Positions 1 to 9,181 are shown, numbered from the stretch's first letter. The stretch is 64,000 nt of DNA from Symmachiella dynata (GCF_007747995.1 NZ_CP036276.1:2533001-2597000), one strand, 5' to 3'. A program made the numbers and translations. The notes: generated by a model not told the origin, from the sequence alone.

Positions 1-635
1 CATTGCGGATCCACCGGTGTACAGACCGTCGCCCCCAGATCCATCAACGCTTGATTGAACGTCCCCGGTTGTTTGCGCGGCAGAATCGATTCCGCGAACT
101 GCCACAGCAACCGTTGTCCGCTGCTTGAGCGCGGGTCCTGTTCGTATCCCAACAATCGGCTGTACAGCCGCAAGGTGTTGGCTTCGACGATTGCCGCGGG
201 ACGATCATACGCAAACGAGACAATCGCCCCAGCCGTGTAACGTCCAATGCCCGGCAGCGATTCCAGTGCCGCGACATCTTTGGGAAATTCTCCACCAAAA
301 TCGGCGACGATGATGCGGGCCGCCTTATGGATATTCCGGGCACGACTGTAATACCCCAACCCCTCCCACATCCGCAGCACGTCGTTTTCCTCGCCCGCCG
401 CTAAGGTTGACACGTCGGGGAAGCGTGCAAGGAATCGCTTGAAGAAGGGAACAACCGCCGTGACTGTCGTTTGTTGCAGCATGATTTCGCTGATCCAAAC
501 ACGATACGGATCGCGGCTATTGCGCCAAGGCAACTCACGACCATACCGCGCATACCACCGCCGCAACTGACCACGAAACCGCTGCCGCCAATCAGCATCG
601 AACTCTGCAAGGAGATCCGTGTCGCTTGATTTCAT
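1..635 (-). CDS. mutY: A/G-specific adenine glycosylase MutY (3' end cut by window edge)
   Basis: Base-excision-repair glycosylase that removes adenine mispaired with 8-oxoguanine. The reading frame starts with ATG at 635 and stays open to the window edge, giving about 211 N-terminal residues. Visible are WISEIMLQQT with the catalytic Glu50, WEGLGYYSRARN, and the helix-hairpin-helix LPGIGRYTAGAI at about 125-136. At the position of the usual catalytic Asp of the HhH-GPD motif (family pattern LDGNV) the sequence reads IVEANTLRL, so residue 151 is Glu (codon GAA). The C-terminal [4Fe-4S] and NUDIX-like parts lie outside the window. No clear Shine-Dalgarno (SD) sequence precedes the ATG. The family call is secure; endonuclease III is less likely because of the MutY-type MLQQT motif. 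Confidence 0.93.
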   Translation of the reverse strand, partial: MKSSDTDLLAEFDADWRQRFRGQLRRWYARYGRELPWRNSRDPYRVWISEIMLQQTTVTAVVPFFKRFLARFPDVSTLAAGEENDVLRMWEGLGYYSRARNIHKAARIIVADFGGEFPKDVAALESLPGIGRYTAGAIVSFAYDRPAAIVEANTLRLYSRLLGYEQDPRSSSGQRLLWQFAESILPRKQPGTFNQALMDLGATVCTPVDPQ

Positions 636-923
636 CCGTGAGGTTTTAGAGTGAGAGTAGAACGAATGGTAAAACTGAGAGCGTCCGGGAGGGCGAGGCT
701 CCCGCCGAGCCAAGATGAACCAAGACGCTTAACAAAACCATTGGGTCGCTGCATGCGAAGTGGAAAAAAAACGGCTCAGCAGGAGCTTCGCCTTCCCGCT
801 GCGCTGAAAGACCGTAGGCTTTAGGCCGTAGACTGTAGCAATAGCATAGGCAATCCAACCCTAAAGCCTACCGTCTACAGCCTACAGTCTCGTCCACGCC
901 CATTTCAGAGGCGATGAACAACC
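636..923. repeat. Intergenic region with two inverted dispersed-repeat pairs
   Basis: No gene is seen here. Bases 685-711 and 772-799 are opposite-facing copies of a dispersed element (core GGCTCAGCAGGAGCTTCGCC and its complement) that recurs near 6879 and 21489. A second inverted pair follows, in which GTAGGCTTTAGG near 811 faces CCTAAAGCCTAC near 862, and the flanks also carry related TAGACTGTAG / CTACAGTCT words. Both pairs could form long hairpins between the divergent or neighbouring transcripts of mutY and the creatininase gene. Confidence 0.7.
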
Positions 924-1802
924 TCAATCCTCAATCGGGCGTTGTCCCCACGGGAGCGGCATCGTGGGGGCGTGGCGTTGGTGGCGGCCGCGTTGGTCTT
1001 TGGGGCGTGGGCCGAAGTAGTTCACGAAGGCGCAGAGTTGTTTGACCGCTTCGCGATACACCCGCTCCCCTTTTTCTGCAGTGGCCAATTCCGCTTCGCC
1101 CAACACGCCGGTGTCGGAGTAACTGCTCGTCCAAGACACAAGCGTCGCCGGACCGGCGGAGAAGACGTCGACCCAGTTAAAGGGGCTCTCTTCTTCGTTG
1201 AAGGAAATGACGCCATTCTTAATCAAGTCCGTGCGGACGTTATCGCCGTCCAAATACATATACATCGATGTTTCGAGTTCACCCGCATGGGCGCAACCAC
1301 CCGGGAACTTGCTTTCCCGCCAACTGGGAATGAACTCCGGATCGACGGTGAGCAATTGCCACCAAGCCGCCAGCACACATTCCGCATCGGTCTCCAGATT
1401 GGTGCGCCGCGCCGCAAGATCCAAGTTGGGCATATTCGAACCATGCCCGTTGAGCAGAATGATTTTCTTAAAGCCGTGGTACGCCAGCGACTTCGTGACG
1501 TCGAGCACTTGGCGGATGAACGTCTCGTAGTGCGTGTTGATCGTTCCAGGAAAATCCATCACGTGCCCGGTGTAGCCATAGGGGATCGTGGGCAGGACCA
1601 GGATTTTATCCGTCATTTCTTGGCCGGCACCGTGAGCAACCCCACCGGGGCAGACCAAATCGACGTCCAACGGCAAATGCGGACCATGCTGTTCGACCGC
1701 GCCGACGGGAATGATACAGACCTTACCAAGATCGACCGCATCATTGATTTCGGGCCAGGTCAATTTTTCGTAGCGGTACTCGGTTTCAGCGCGGCTAGAC
1801 AT
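924..1802 (-). CDS. Creatininase-family amidohydrolase
   Basis: Member of the creatininase/creatinine amidohydrolase family, metal-dependent hydrolases of cyclic or linear amides; the true substrate is unknown. The 292-aa protein shows the family N terminus (EKLTWPEINDAV), the metal-ligand stretch IPVGAVEQHGPHLPLDVD with Glu, His and Asp, and LLNGHGSN followed by GCAHAGELETS, which supply further ligands. The ATG at 1802 is chosen because an upstream in-frame start at 1841 is TTG and adds an unlikely leader. No signal peptide is seen, so it should be cytoplasmic. Close homologues include FAPy deformylase and mycofactocin MftE. No mycofactocin or creatine genes lie nearby, so a specific role cannot be assigned. 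Confidence 0.88.
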   Translation of the reverse strand: MSSRAETEYRYEKLTWPEINDAVDLGKVCIIPVGAVEQHGPHLPLDVDLVCPGGVAHGAGQEMTDKILVLPTIPYGYTGHVMDFPGTINTHYETFIRQVLDVTKSLAYHGFKKIILLNGHGSNMPNLDLAARRTNLETDAECVLAAWWQLLTVDPEFIPSWRESKFPGGCAHAGELETSMYMYLDGDNVRTDLIKNGVISFNEEESPFNWVDVFSAGPATLVSWTSSYSDTGVLGEAELATAEKGERVYREAVKQLCAFVNYFGPRPKDQRGRHQRHAPTMPLPWGQRPIED

Positions 1803-1950
1803 CGGGTGGCTCGCAGTATGGGGTGATAAGAATCGTGGCAAATGAATGTCATGATTCTACACACTTTACCGCACCATACCAGCACCTTGACTGTTTCAAT
1901 AACCGATTCGTACGTCCGTAGCCCGTCACCTCCGACCTCAATCTGTGGCG

Positions 1951-3366
1951 TTACGACGTGGCTTCTTGATTGCGATTCAATTTGGCCAGACGCATCAACC
2001 GTCGCGCGTACAACGGAGGTTGCGTCGATGTCTCCGCGGTTTCCGTGCTGGAACTCAACGGTGTCGTAGAGCTCGCTGTGCCCTGTTTCAAGTCTTTGAA
2101 GGCCCAGCGGCTCAACAAGCCCACGGCCACAGCGGCAAGACAGCCCCACAACAAATGTCCCCAAAACGACGGCGAGACCGGTTCTGTTGCTGTAGAAGCC
2201 GGCGCGAGGATCACTGCGTGTGCTTTATGGCCGGTGGTGGTCGTGGCGATTTTAGCTTTGATCGACTCGAGTTTGTTCTCAGCTGCCTGCGTTTCCAATT
2301 GCGCTTTCTGCAGACGGTCTTGCAATTCGGAATGCCGGATGATTCGGGCTTGCTCCAAGTCCCATTGGTCTTGCAGATCGTCTTCCCGTGTTTGCTTTTG
2401 ACGCAAATCCATCGCCAAGGTCCTCAGTAACAGCGCCCGACGATCATTTTGGTCCGGCTGGTCGATCGTCGAAATCTGTTGGATTCCGGAACCCGTTTCT
2501 GAGAGGTCATCGATTTGCCGCAGCAACTCCGCTTGTTTGGATTGAATTTCAATCATTCGCGGGTGACGCGCGCCATAGTATTGTGAGTACTCACGCTCGG
2601 TTTGCCGCAATTGTTGCAATTCGTCGACCAAATCCGCATGGCTCATCACCGCTTGGACGATTTCCTTGGCGGAACCGGTCGAGAGTTGGGCTGCTACAAG
2701 ATTCACGGCTGAACCGGTTTCGAGTTCTTGGCTCGCTTCGTGATAACGGTTTTCCGCATCAAGACGATCCGCTTTGGCTTCAACGATTTGAGCGGAGAAA
2801 CTTTTGATCCGTTCCATGGATGCCATTTGGGCCGTTTCGGACAGTGATTCCTCATCCATCTGGTTTTTAATAGCGGCAATGGTTGTCTTGCCGGCTTGCA
2901 GTTGCTGCTGTGCTTCTTGATTGTTCTCTTTGAGCTGTTCGATACGGGGCAGAGCGACGCTCGATTTGAGTTGTCGTGAGTTCTCCACATAGCCGTCTGC
3001 GAGAGCATTCAGAATCGACTCTGCTTCGCCGGCATCCTGGCTGAGGCAGCGCAACTGCAACGTTTGATTCTCTTCGTTGAAGGAAACCGACAACTGTTGC
3101 GCGACCGCGTTGAGATCAAGCAGCGGTTTGCCCGCTTTGGTGCGCTGCGCATCGAGAGCGGCGAACGCGTGGTCAAAAACCGCTTCGGGAATCTCGGACA
3201 TCGACTTGGGGTCGACCGGTTGATCGTGCGGTTTGACGTTGACCGTCGTTTCCAGCACGGTTGTCGCCGTCAGGTAGTGGATCAGGCAAACGCCCAATAC
3301 AGCGATGGCGGCCGCCCATGGTTTGCGGATGATTTTATGCAGATTTAGTTTGAATTTCATTTTCAT
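1951..3366 (-). CDS. Wzz/GumC-like polysaccharide chain-length or co-polymerase protein
   Basis: Inner-membrane protein of the Wzz/PCP type, thought to work with the outer-membrane exporter encoded directly upstream. It has an N-terminal membrane segment (about residues 14-35), a long periplasmic coiled coil (about 90-390) rich in Gln/Glu/Leu, and a second membrane segment near the C terminus preceded by the Pro-containing stretch PVSPSFWGHLLWG, as expected for PCP proteins. There is no C-terminal tyrosine-kinase (Wzc/BY-kinase) domain. The ATG at 3366 overlaps the upstream stop as ATGA, indicating translational coupling; ATGs at 3378 and 3360 are alternatives. The tail after the second membrane segment is Ser/Thr-rich and about 50 residues long. 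Confidence 0.82.
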   Translation of the reverse strand: MKMKFKLNLHKIIRKPWAAAIAVLGVCLIHYLTATTVLETTVNVKPHDQPVDPKSMSEIPEAVFDHAFAALDAQRTKAGKPLLDLNAVAQQLSVSFNEENQTLQLRCLSQDAGEAESILNALADGYVENSRQLKSSVALPRIEQLKENNQEAQQQLQAGKTTIAAIKNQMDEESLSETAQMASMERIKSFSAQIVEAKADRLDAENRYHEASQELETGSAVNLVAAQLSTGSAKEIVQAVMSHADLVDELQQLRQTEREYSQYYGARHPRMIEIQSKQAELLRQIDDLSETGSGIQQISTIDQPDQNDRRALLLRTLAMDLRQKQTREDDLQDQWDLEQARIIRHSELQDRLQKAQLETQAAENKLESIKAKIATTTTGHKAHAVILAPASTATEPVSPSFWGHLLWGCLAAVAVGLLSRWAFKDLKQGTASSTTPLSSSTETAETSTQPPLYARRLMRLAKLNRNQEATS

Positions 3367-4622
3367 TTGCTCAACCATCCCTCGACTGTTTGCTTAAGCT
3401 TACTTCCGGCCGGACGCTCGACGTGAATCACATCGCCCGGTTGAATGGCCGGAGATTGTTGTGGATTCGCTTCCAGTTCCGCCCACGATCGCGACCAATT
3501 GCGACCGGGCCAACCCGTTTCATTCATCCGTATCAACGTGATTTTCAGAGCGTTCCCTTCGTCCTTGACCCCACCGGCCAATCGCACGGCATCCAGCAAT
3601 GTGATGTCATTGCTATTGGGGATATTGAATGCTCCGGGGTTTTGGACCGAACCCAAGACTTTAATGGGGGGCACCAATTCGCTGACGCCGACGATATCCC
3701 CTTCACCCAGTTGGAGTTCAATCAACGCCCGGCGATCCTCTTCGCGTTGGGCATCGAACCAGATGATTTCATATTCCGTTCCCGGTGAACCAGATTGTGG
3801 TTGATCACCAGCAACCGCGTTGACCTCTGGGGCCGCAGCAATTGCAGGAGCAATCTGATCCGCGGCCATTTCCAAGGGATCTTCACTCATAGTTTCTGAT
3901 TCCAAGGAGAGTGGATTGACGGCTCCACCGGGTGTCTCCCCTGGGATTGGATCGAGTGTCTCGTCAGCTAATGCAAACAAGGCCGCCGTTTCCGCAATGG
4001 GCGCCGTTGCCTGGAGGTTGAGCGGTCGTGCTACGGAGATTTGACCGCCGGCGTTTGTCTTCAGTCCCGCCGAAACCAGTGCCGAATAGACGCTGGCATC
4101 TTCGCGGGGCAGGGCGATGATGCCGGGGCGTTCGACCGCTCCTTCGACATAGACTTTGACGCGCGGCACTTCCAGTTCCCGAACAATCACGGTCGGATTC
4201 ACCAGCAGTTCACGGCGCTGATATTCATCTTTCAGGCCTTTTTCGATGTCGGCGCGGGTCAGTCCCGTGACGACCGGTTGGCCCAATAACGGAATTTCTA
4301 AGCTACCGTCCGTGTGAATCCGGGCCGGGAACGTATGCGGCTCTTCCGGCTGGAACAGATTTGAGACGGTGATTTCCAACAGATCCCCCGGTTGGACTGG
4401 GGCGGTCTGTGGTGTGGGGCGAATGGAATTGATATCCAGCGGTGGCGACATTTGTGCGTCGTCGTTACTGAAATTGGCAAACCAATTGAGCGCGGGCTGC
4501 GCAGCGCCGGCAACCGGTGCTTCAAACATCCGACACCCGGAGCAGGCCAGGAGGGCTAATGTCGGCAGCAGGAGGGCCGCAACGCATTGGGCGCGGTCGC
4601 CTGCGCGTAATGGATTCATCAT
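3363..4622 (-). CDS. Wza-like polysaccharide export lipoprotein (OMA/SLBB family)
   Basis: Outer-membrane auxiliary exporter for surface polysaccharide. The 419-aa protein begins with a lipoprotein signal (hydrophobic stretch, then LLACSGC with the lipobox Cys near residue 30). The poly_export domain follows (VQPGDLLEITVSNLFQPEE, then GSLEIPLLGQPVVTGLTRADIEKGL). Next come an SLBB-type segment (VYVEGAVERPGIIALP), a Pro/Glu/Ala-rich insert of about 100 residues, and a second SLBB-type segment (IKVLGSVQNPGAFNIP) ending in QPGDVIHVERP. ATG codons at 4622 and 4619 are both possible; longer in-frame starts would bury the signal peptide. It overlaps the Wzz-like gene by four bases. No transferase or flippase gene is adjacent. 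Confidence 0.9.
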   Translation of the reverse strand: MMNPLRAGDRAQCVAALLLPTLALLACSGCRMFEAPVAGAAQPALNWFANFSNDDAQMSPPLDINSIRPTPQTAPVQPGDLLEITVSNLFQPEEPHTFPARIHTDGSLEIPLLGQPVVTGLTRADIEKGLKDEYQRRELLVNPTVIVRELEVPRVKVYVEGAVERPGIIALPREDASVYSALVSAGLKTNAGGQISVARPLNLQATAPIAETAALFALADETLDPIPGETPGGAVNPLSLESETMSEDPLEMAADQIAPAIAAAPEVNAVAGDQPQSGSPGTEYEIIWFDAQREEDRRALIELQLGEGDIVGVSELVPPIKVLGSVQNPGAFNIPNSNDITLLDAVRLAGGVKDEGNALKITLIRMNETGWPGRNWSRSWAELEANPQQSPAIQPGDVIHVERPAGSKLKQTVEGWLSK

Positions 4623-5178
4623 GGACAGAACCCCATCCGTCGTTGAATCGGCAGGCCGATGTCCGACGAATTGTCGCAATGGATTTGAGAGACGGATTTG
4701 AGAGACGATTGACTGAGGGGCGGTGAAATCCCGTGAGAGGCGGAATCTGTAGCCACCGACCCGGCAGCGCGGCGGGTAATACTACAAAGTGGGACACGAG
4801 GTCAATATGCCTTGTGGAGGAATTGCGCCGGTTTTAGCGACAAGGCATGGGATGTGTTTGCCTGGAGACCATCGAGACGGTGATCCAGACCAGGGAAATA
4901 TCGCGCAGACTGCTGGGGATTTTTGCAACGTTCTGTGAGATGAGTTTCGTCGAATCTGTTCGTCGGTGATGGGTGGGGCAGGAATCTTGCTGATTTATTA
5001 AGCGAGAGAACTGAATGGTCGCACCGACTGCGCCGTTTGTATCGCTGTTTTTTTGCCACCAGTTGTTGGATTTGAAAAACATCTGCCAATTCTTGCCGGA
5101 AACCCTGCATGTTGCCTAACCGCGACCTAAGTTCTGAGTGTGAATATCAAAATCCCTTCTCAGGGAAAGGTGCAAACG
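4623..5178. other. Intergenic region, divergent promoters expected
   Basis: This gap lies between the minus-strand export operon and the plus-strand cheY-like gene, so it should hold divergent promoters. No open frame with a convincing start, RNA gene, hairpin terminator or listed dispersed repeat was found. Confidence 0.5.
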
Positions 5179-5553
5179 ATGAAAACGATACTTCTTGTGG
5201 ATGACTCACGCGCCGTGCGTTTGGCAGGGCGACGTATTATGGCGGCCATCGGGCTGGATGTGCTTGAAGCCGAGCATGGCGAAGAAGCACTGAATATGGT
5301 TCGCGAACATGAGGTGGACGTAGTTCTGTTGGATTGGAATATGCCCATTATGAACGGGCTGGAGTTCCTCAAGGCTCTGCGAGCGGACAACGAACTGCCG
5401 CAACCGACAGTCATTATGTGTACCACCGAGAACGACATGGAACGCATCATCGAAGCCATGCAGGCGGGCGCGAATGAATATGTCATGAAACCATTCACGG
5501 AAGATATCGTACGTGGAAAACTACAAGAGACCGGCGTGCTCGAAATTGCTTAA
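5179..5553 (+). CDS. CheY-like single-domain response regulator
   Basis: Stand-alone receiver of 124 residues. All key positions are present: acidic pair Asp8/Asp9 in LLVDDSR, phospho-acceptor Asp52 in VVLLDWNMP, Thr82 in MCTTEND and Lys104 in YVMKPFTED. The ATG at 5179 is favoured because GAAAGG sits eight bases upstream and the protein then begins directly at MKTILLVDD; an in-frame start at 5140 would add a leader without homology. There is no output domain, so it should act by protein-protein contact, for instance on a motor, kinase or methyl-accepting complex. The next gene, 89 bp downstream, is a CheR methyltransferase, which suggests a shared chemosensory or chemosensory-like pathway. 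Confidence 0.93.
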   Translation: MKTILLVDDSRAVRLAGRRIMAAIGLDVLEAEHGEEALNMVREHEVDVVLLDWNMPIMNGLEFLKALRADNELPQPTVIMCTTENDMERIIEAMQAGANEYVMKPFTEDIVRGKLQETGVLEIA

Positions 5554-5642
5554 CGGCCAAGTCACAGAAACCCCTGCAAGCGAATGCGTTCGATCTTGCC
5601 AAAATATCCCCAGTCGGCAGTGCCCGGAACACGGAGCGGTTT

Positions 5643-6455
5643 ATGAACGCCAACGATTATGATTACCTGACGAAATTCTTAGTCGAATCTTCAGGTTTGG
5701 CATTGGGCAACGGAAAAGAATACTTGTTGGAAGCGCGGTTGACTCCGTTGGCGCAAAGTTTCGGGATGTCCGACATCCCTGAATTGGTCGTCGAACTCCG
5801 CCGCGGACGCGACTCACGTCTCTCAACGGCCGTCACAGAATCGATGACGACCAACGAAACGTCGTTCTTTCGCGATATTACTCCCTTCGAGGAAATGAAA
5901 ACACAACTGTTACCCGCCTTAATCAACGCGCGGCGGGAAACGCGACGCCTACGGATCTGGTGTGCGGCAGCATCCACCGGCCAAGAACTCTATTCACTAC
6001 TGATGCTCATCGACGACTCGTTTCCGGAATTGCAGTCCTGGAATATTGAAATCGTCGGCACCGATATCGCGGAAAAAATGCTCAAGCGGTCACAGGAAGC
6101 GATCTATTCACAGTTCGAAGTGCAACGCGGGTTGACGACTCCACTGTTGATCAAAAATTTTGAACAGGTTCCGCAGGGTTGGCGGATCAAGGACAACTTG
6201 AGAAACCGCGTTCAATGGAAGCAACAAAACCTGTTGGACGATTTCGCTCACCTGGGGCCGTTCGACCTGATCGTCTGCCGCAATGTGTTGATCTACTTTG
6301 AAGTCGCGCACAAACGCAACGTGCTGGAACGCATGCGGAATCAACTGGCTCAGGACGGAAATCTCATCCTAGGTGCCGCTGAGAGCATCGTTGGCATCAC
6401 CGATCAATTCGAACGCTTCAGCGAATGCCGCTCAGCCGTCTATGTGCCCCGCTAA
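5643..6455 (+). CDS. cheR: CheR-type protein-glutamate O-methyltransferase
   Basis: SAM-dependent methylation of glutamates on methyl-accepting chemotaxis proteins. The 270-aa protein has the N-terminal CheR all-alpha domain (YLTKFLVESSGLALGNGKEY), the marker NETSFFRD near residue 77, a SAM-binding segment IWCAAASTGQELYSLLM (the family usually has GQEPYS, here GQELYS), DIAEKML, and FDLIVCRNVLIYF near the C terminus. There is no C-terminal TPR extension. A GGAG-like SD lies just before the ATG at 5643. No methyl-accepting protein, CheA, CheW or CheB is in the window, so partners are encoded elsewhere. Confidence 0.93.
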   Translation: MNANDYDYLTKFLVESSGLALGNGKEYLLEARLTPLAQSFGMSDIPELVVELRRGRDSRLSTAVTESMTTNETSFFRDITPFEEMKTQLLPALINARRETRRLRIWCAAASTGQELYSLLMLIDDSFPELQSWNIEIVGTDIAEKMLKRSQEAIYSQFEVQRGLTTPLLIKNFEQVPQGWRIKDNLRNRVQWKQQNLLDDFAHLGPFDLIVCRNVLIYFEVAHKRNVLERMRNQLAQDGNLILGAAESIVGITDQFERFSECRSAVYVPR

Positions 6456-6949
6456 TCAACGAGGCCCTTTCCGTGCGAGTCGGTCATCCATGACATGAAT
6501 CGCTACCGGCCCGGTCGCCTTGTTGTGATGTGCGGAGTCGCGAAGCGCCGTCTGCTTGCCCAAGGTCTGGTCTGTGGCACGTCTGCCCAAAAAAACCAAC
6601 TGCAAACGTTGGAAGACCACAGCGCTTAGTTCAGTCTTAGGATGTCCCACGATTTGGGGGGATGCCACTGGCGTCTTGCCCGCCAGTGCCTAACTCGGCT
6701 AAGTTTTCCCTATCCGGCGCTGAGTTTTCCCTATCCGGCTACGTCGACCCATGCACGCCCTGAGGGTCTAGCCGCTCGATGCCCTCTGTGCGAGACTTTA
6801 GTCGACCCGTGGGAAATCCTGTCGAATAGCCGTGGCTATGAGGATTGCCATCTTTTCCCGCGTGGGATTATCGAAGTGCGGCTCAGCAGGAGCTTCTCTC
6901 TCCCGGGGCGCGGATCGGTAGTTGCCAGCGGAATGAAAAGAGTTGCTTT
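6456..6949. repeat. Intergenic region with several short dispersed and tandem repeats
   Basis: No gene is seen. Bases 6666-6688 form a hairpin (CACTGGCG facing CGCCAGTG). Bases 6702-6718 and 6723-6739 are a 21-bp-period tandem pair with the unit AGTTTTCCCTATCCGGC. Bases 6879-6907 are a copy of the dispersed GGCTCAGCAGGAGCTTC element also present at 772 and 21489. The region lies between convergent genes (cheR and the HDOD gene) and may help termination from both sides. Confidence 0.6.
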
Positions 6950-8281
6950 TTAGATCCAGACCGGGCCTTTGACCGGTTTGTCTCGCAAGCCGGCATTTTC
7001 CAAGGCGGTCAGATCAAAGCTGCTGATCCGATTGTGCAATTCAATATCCAGTCGCGAAAAGACAGTGTCGTCTTCGAACGTTTCCCGGACTGTGCCCCGT
7101 AGCACAGAATCAAATGCCTGCACCTCATTGTGCAGATGGACTTTGACCTGTTCAAACATACTCACCGGCAGCGGCAATCGCAGTTCGATGTGGCTGGGGG
7201 AAATATTCTCAAATTCACAGATAATTCCCGTCCGCATCGGGTCACTGTCACGATACAGCTTAATCACCATCGTCCCCAGGTGCCGTTTCTCAGTGGTGCT
7301 GGCGGCATCGATGATCTCTTGTTCATCCTGAGTTGCCTGATTGGCGAGTTCGGCAGCCGTTTCGGCGAAGACTTCGGTGCGTTTCGTTGCCGCCCGTTGA
7401 CGAATGGCTTCGATGTCGATCTCGCCATCGATGGTCACGCCAAAAAGTCCCGCATTGAACTCCACATCCGCCTTCGTACCGACAACCAAGTCAATAATAT
7501 CATCGGTCGTCAGGTTAAATCGTTCTTCCAGTACTTTGCGCGCAGCCGGAAATTGCGGCGAGTCAGGCGTCCAAAGCACTTCGGCCATCAGGCAACCGGC
7601 ATGTGTCACGAGTTGTAGTTTATTGTCGTTGTTGATGTCGTCGTGATGATTCTGTGTCGACTGAACCAGCGTTTCAGGGAAGCCCCAACGCGTTAACAAC
7701 TGCGCCCCCAATTGGGCATGTGTAAACCCGTACTTGTCTTGTTCGGCCCGCAACAACTCCGGACCGTGTGGGGTTTTTAACGCCATGTCGACGTATTCAT
7801 CCTGCTTGACTTGTGCAAGTACCAGGACGCCCAGATCGGCCAACAATCCGCCCGAATAGGCGTCGTTGTGATCCAACAGTTCGGTCCGTTTGGCCAGTCG
7901 CGAACTCAGTGTCGCCATGCTGATCGATCGCCGCCAATATTCTTGGCACAACCGGCTGGCGGAGCCGCGTGACAGACCGTCCACGAGGCTAAAAGTCATG
8001 GCGACCAGACGCAGCGAACGCTGGCCGAGCAGCGCAACGGCCTGCCGCAGATTCGTGACTTCGCGCCGCAATCCATAACGCGACGAGTTGATCGTCCGTA
8101 AGATTTTAGCCGCTAAACCAGGATCGTTTTCCAGACAAGCAACGACTTCGCGAACGTCGTAGTCGATATCGCGAGTCAGATTAAGAATCGAAATGGCGAC
8201 CTGCGGTAACGAATGCAATTCGTTCACGCGGTCCAGCACTGAGTTGATCGCTTGGCGGTCATAATGGGTATTGTCAGACAT
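6950..8281 (-). CDS. HDOD-domain signalling protein
   Basis: HDOD proteins resemble HD-GYP/HD hydrolases without the metal site and act as scaffolds in signalling. The HDOD region covers about residues 10-220 (LPQVAISILNLTRD, DPGLAAKILRTINSSRYGL, NLRQAVALLGQRSL, GGLLADLGVLVLAQ, LLTRWGFPETLVQSTQNHHD). A C-terminal part of about 120 residues (GTMVIKLYRDSDP to IELHNRISSF) looks like a beta-rich, possibly PilZ-like, domain, but no clear RxxxR/DxSxxG signature was seen. The ATG at 8281 has AAGGAG seven bases upstream and is preferred over a start at 8296. Its position beside cheY/cheR genes suggests a role in motility or surface sensing. Confidence 0.86.
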   Translation of the reverse strand: MSDNTHYDRQAINSVLDRVNELHSLPQVAISILNLTRDIDYDVREVVACLENDPGLAAKILRTINSSRYGLRREVTNLRQAVALLGQRSLRLVAMTFSLVDGLSRGSASRLCQEYWRRSISMATLSSRLAKRTELLDHNDAYSGGLLADLGVLVLAQVKQDEYVDMALKTPHGPELLRAEQDKYGFTHAQLGAQLLTRWGFPETLVQSTQNHHDDINNDNKLQLVTHAGCLMAEVLWTPDSPQFPAARKVLEERFNLTTDDIIDLVVGTKADVEFNAGLFGVTIDGEIDIEAIRQRAATKRTEVFAETAAELANQATQDEQEIIDAASTTEKRHLGTMVIKLYRDSDPMRTGIICEFENISPSHIELRLPLPVSMFEQVKVHLHNEVQAFDSVLRGTVRETFEDDTVFSRLDIELHNRISSFDLTALENAGLRDKPVKGPVWI

Positions 8282-8593
8282 CGCAGTCTCCTTCAAAGAG
8301 CGCTTCCTTGGGGCCCGAAATCGCAGGAGTCACATGATGTGAAGCCGAATGGCCAATGCGTTTCATCCTACGTAGCAATTCCTTTTTCTAACGCTCCATT
8401 AAAACCCTACATCATAAAAACCCGCGCGGCAAGAAAAGTGATCGCTCTTGCCATGTGGTGTTTTGGCAACATCCCACCTTTGAACCGGCTATACGAAACT
8501 GGGACAACACGCACCTCACGCAAATTGCCACGAATCAGTGGAGCAATAAATATCGTCGTCATCGTGACAACGACAAAGTGCGCAGGGCAGCCA
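8282..8593. other. Intergenic region without recognised content
   Basis: Both flanking genes are on the minus strand, so the upper part of this gap should contain the promoter of the HDOD gene. Nothing else was recognised. Confidence 0.4.
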
Positions 8594-9181
8594 TTAACCT
8601 TTAATCGCGGGCGCTAAACGCTCCACACTGCTGCCGATCAAGGTCAGCGCAGCCATGATGTCAGGAATCAAAGAGGGCGTCGCAGGGATTTGCTGAATCA
8701 ATTCTACGCAATCGCCTTGCAGGCATTCGTGGAGATGAATCAAACGCTGGTCCATGGTTTCGAGAAATGTCGCCAACTCTTCCCGTGTCAAATCGTGACG
8801 CAACAAGAGCGATTTCTCCGCTTCACGATGTCGCGTCAGTCGTGCCAGCGTGTTGCCCTGTGTGCGATAAAGGTCTCCGCTGCAAAACCCGCGTCGCAAG
8901 CGGCCAACGACATCGAAATGAAAGGCCGGGTCCGCCCCAAAGAACAAGGAGAATCGTCCATCCTCACGAAACCCGGCAATCACCGTGTTGTCATCATTGG
9001 GGAGCGATAATTCACACCGCCGTCGCAGCGCGGTCGCCTCCTTCATCAGATCTTCACGGTCCGATTCATGCACCGCCATCAACGTACTCCACAACTCCAA
9101 GGCAAATATCAATTCATCGTGCCAGAACTGCTCATCATCAGGCGTCCCATCGTAGCGTGAGGACTGAAACCGCCAAGCCAT
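8594..9181 (-). CDS. Hypothetical protein, mostly helical, 195 aa
   Basis: Not recognised. The protein is acidic and predicted mainly helical, with charged segments (VHESDREDLMKEATALRRR; REAEKSLLLRHDLTREEL). No signal peptide, membrane segment or cysteine cluster is present. Codon use and the lack of internal stops in an otherwise stop-containing region support coding. ATG at 9181 is preferred; TTG at 9196 is an in-frame alternative. It lies downstream of nothing on the same strand and just upstream of the HDOD gene, so a common transcript with the signalling gene is possible but unproven. Confidence 0.65.
   Translation of the reverse strand: MAWRFQSSRYDGTPDDEQFWHDELIFALELWSTLMAVHESDREDLMKEATALRRRCELSLPNDDNTVIAGFREDGRFSLFFGADPAFHFDVVGRLRRGFCSGDLYRTQGNTLARLTRHREAEKSLLLRHDLTREELATFLETMDQRLIHLHECLQGDCVELIQQIPATPSLIPDIMAALTLIGSSVERLAPAIKG

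Noticed and set aside
942-1826. Plus-strand 294-residue frame over the creatininase gene
   Set aside because: Antisense shadow of a clear family member; no homology and unusual composition.
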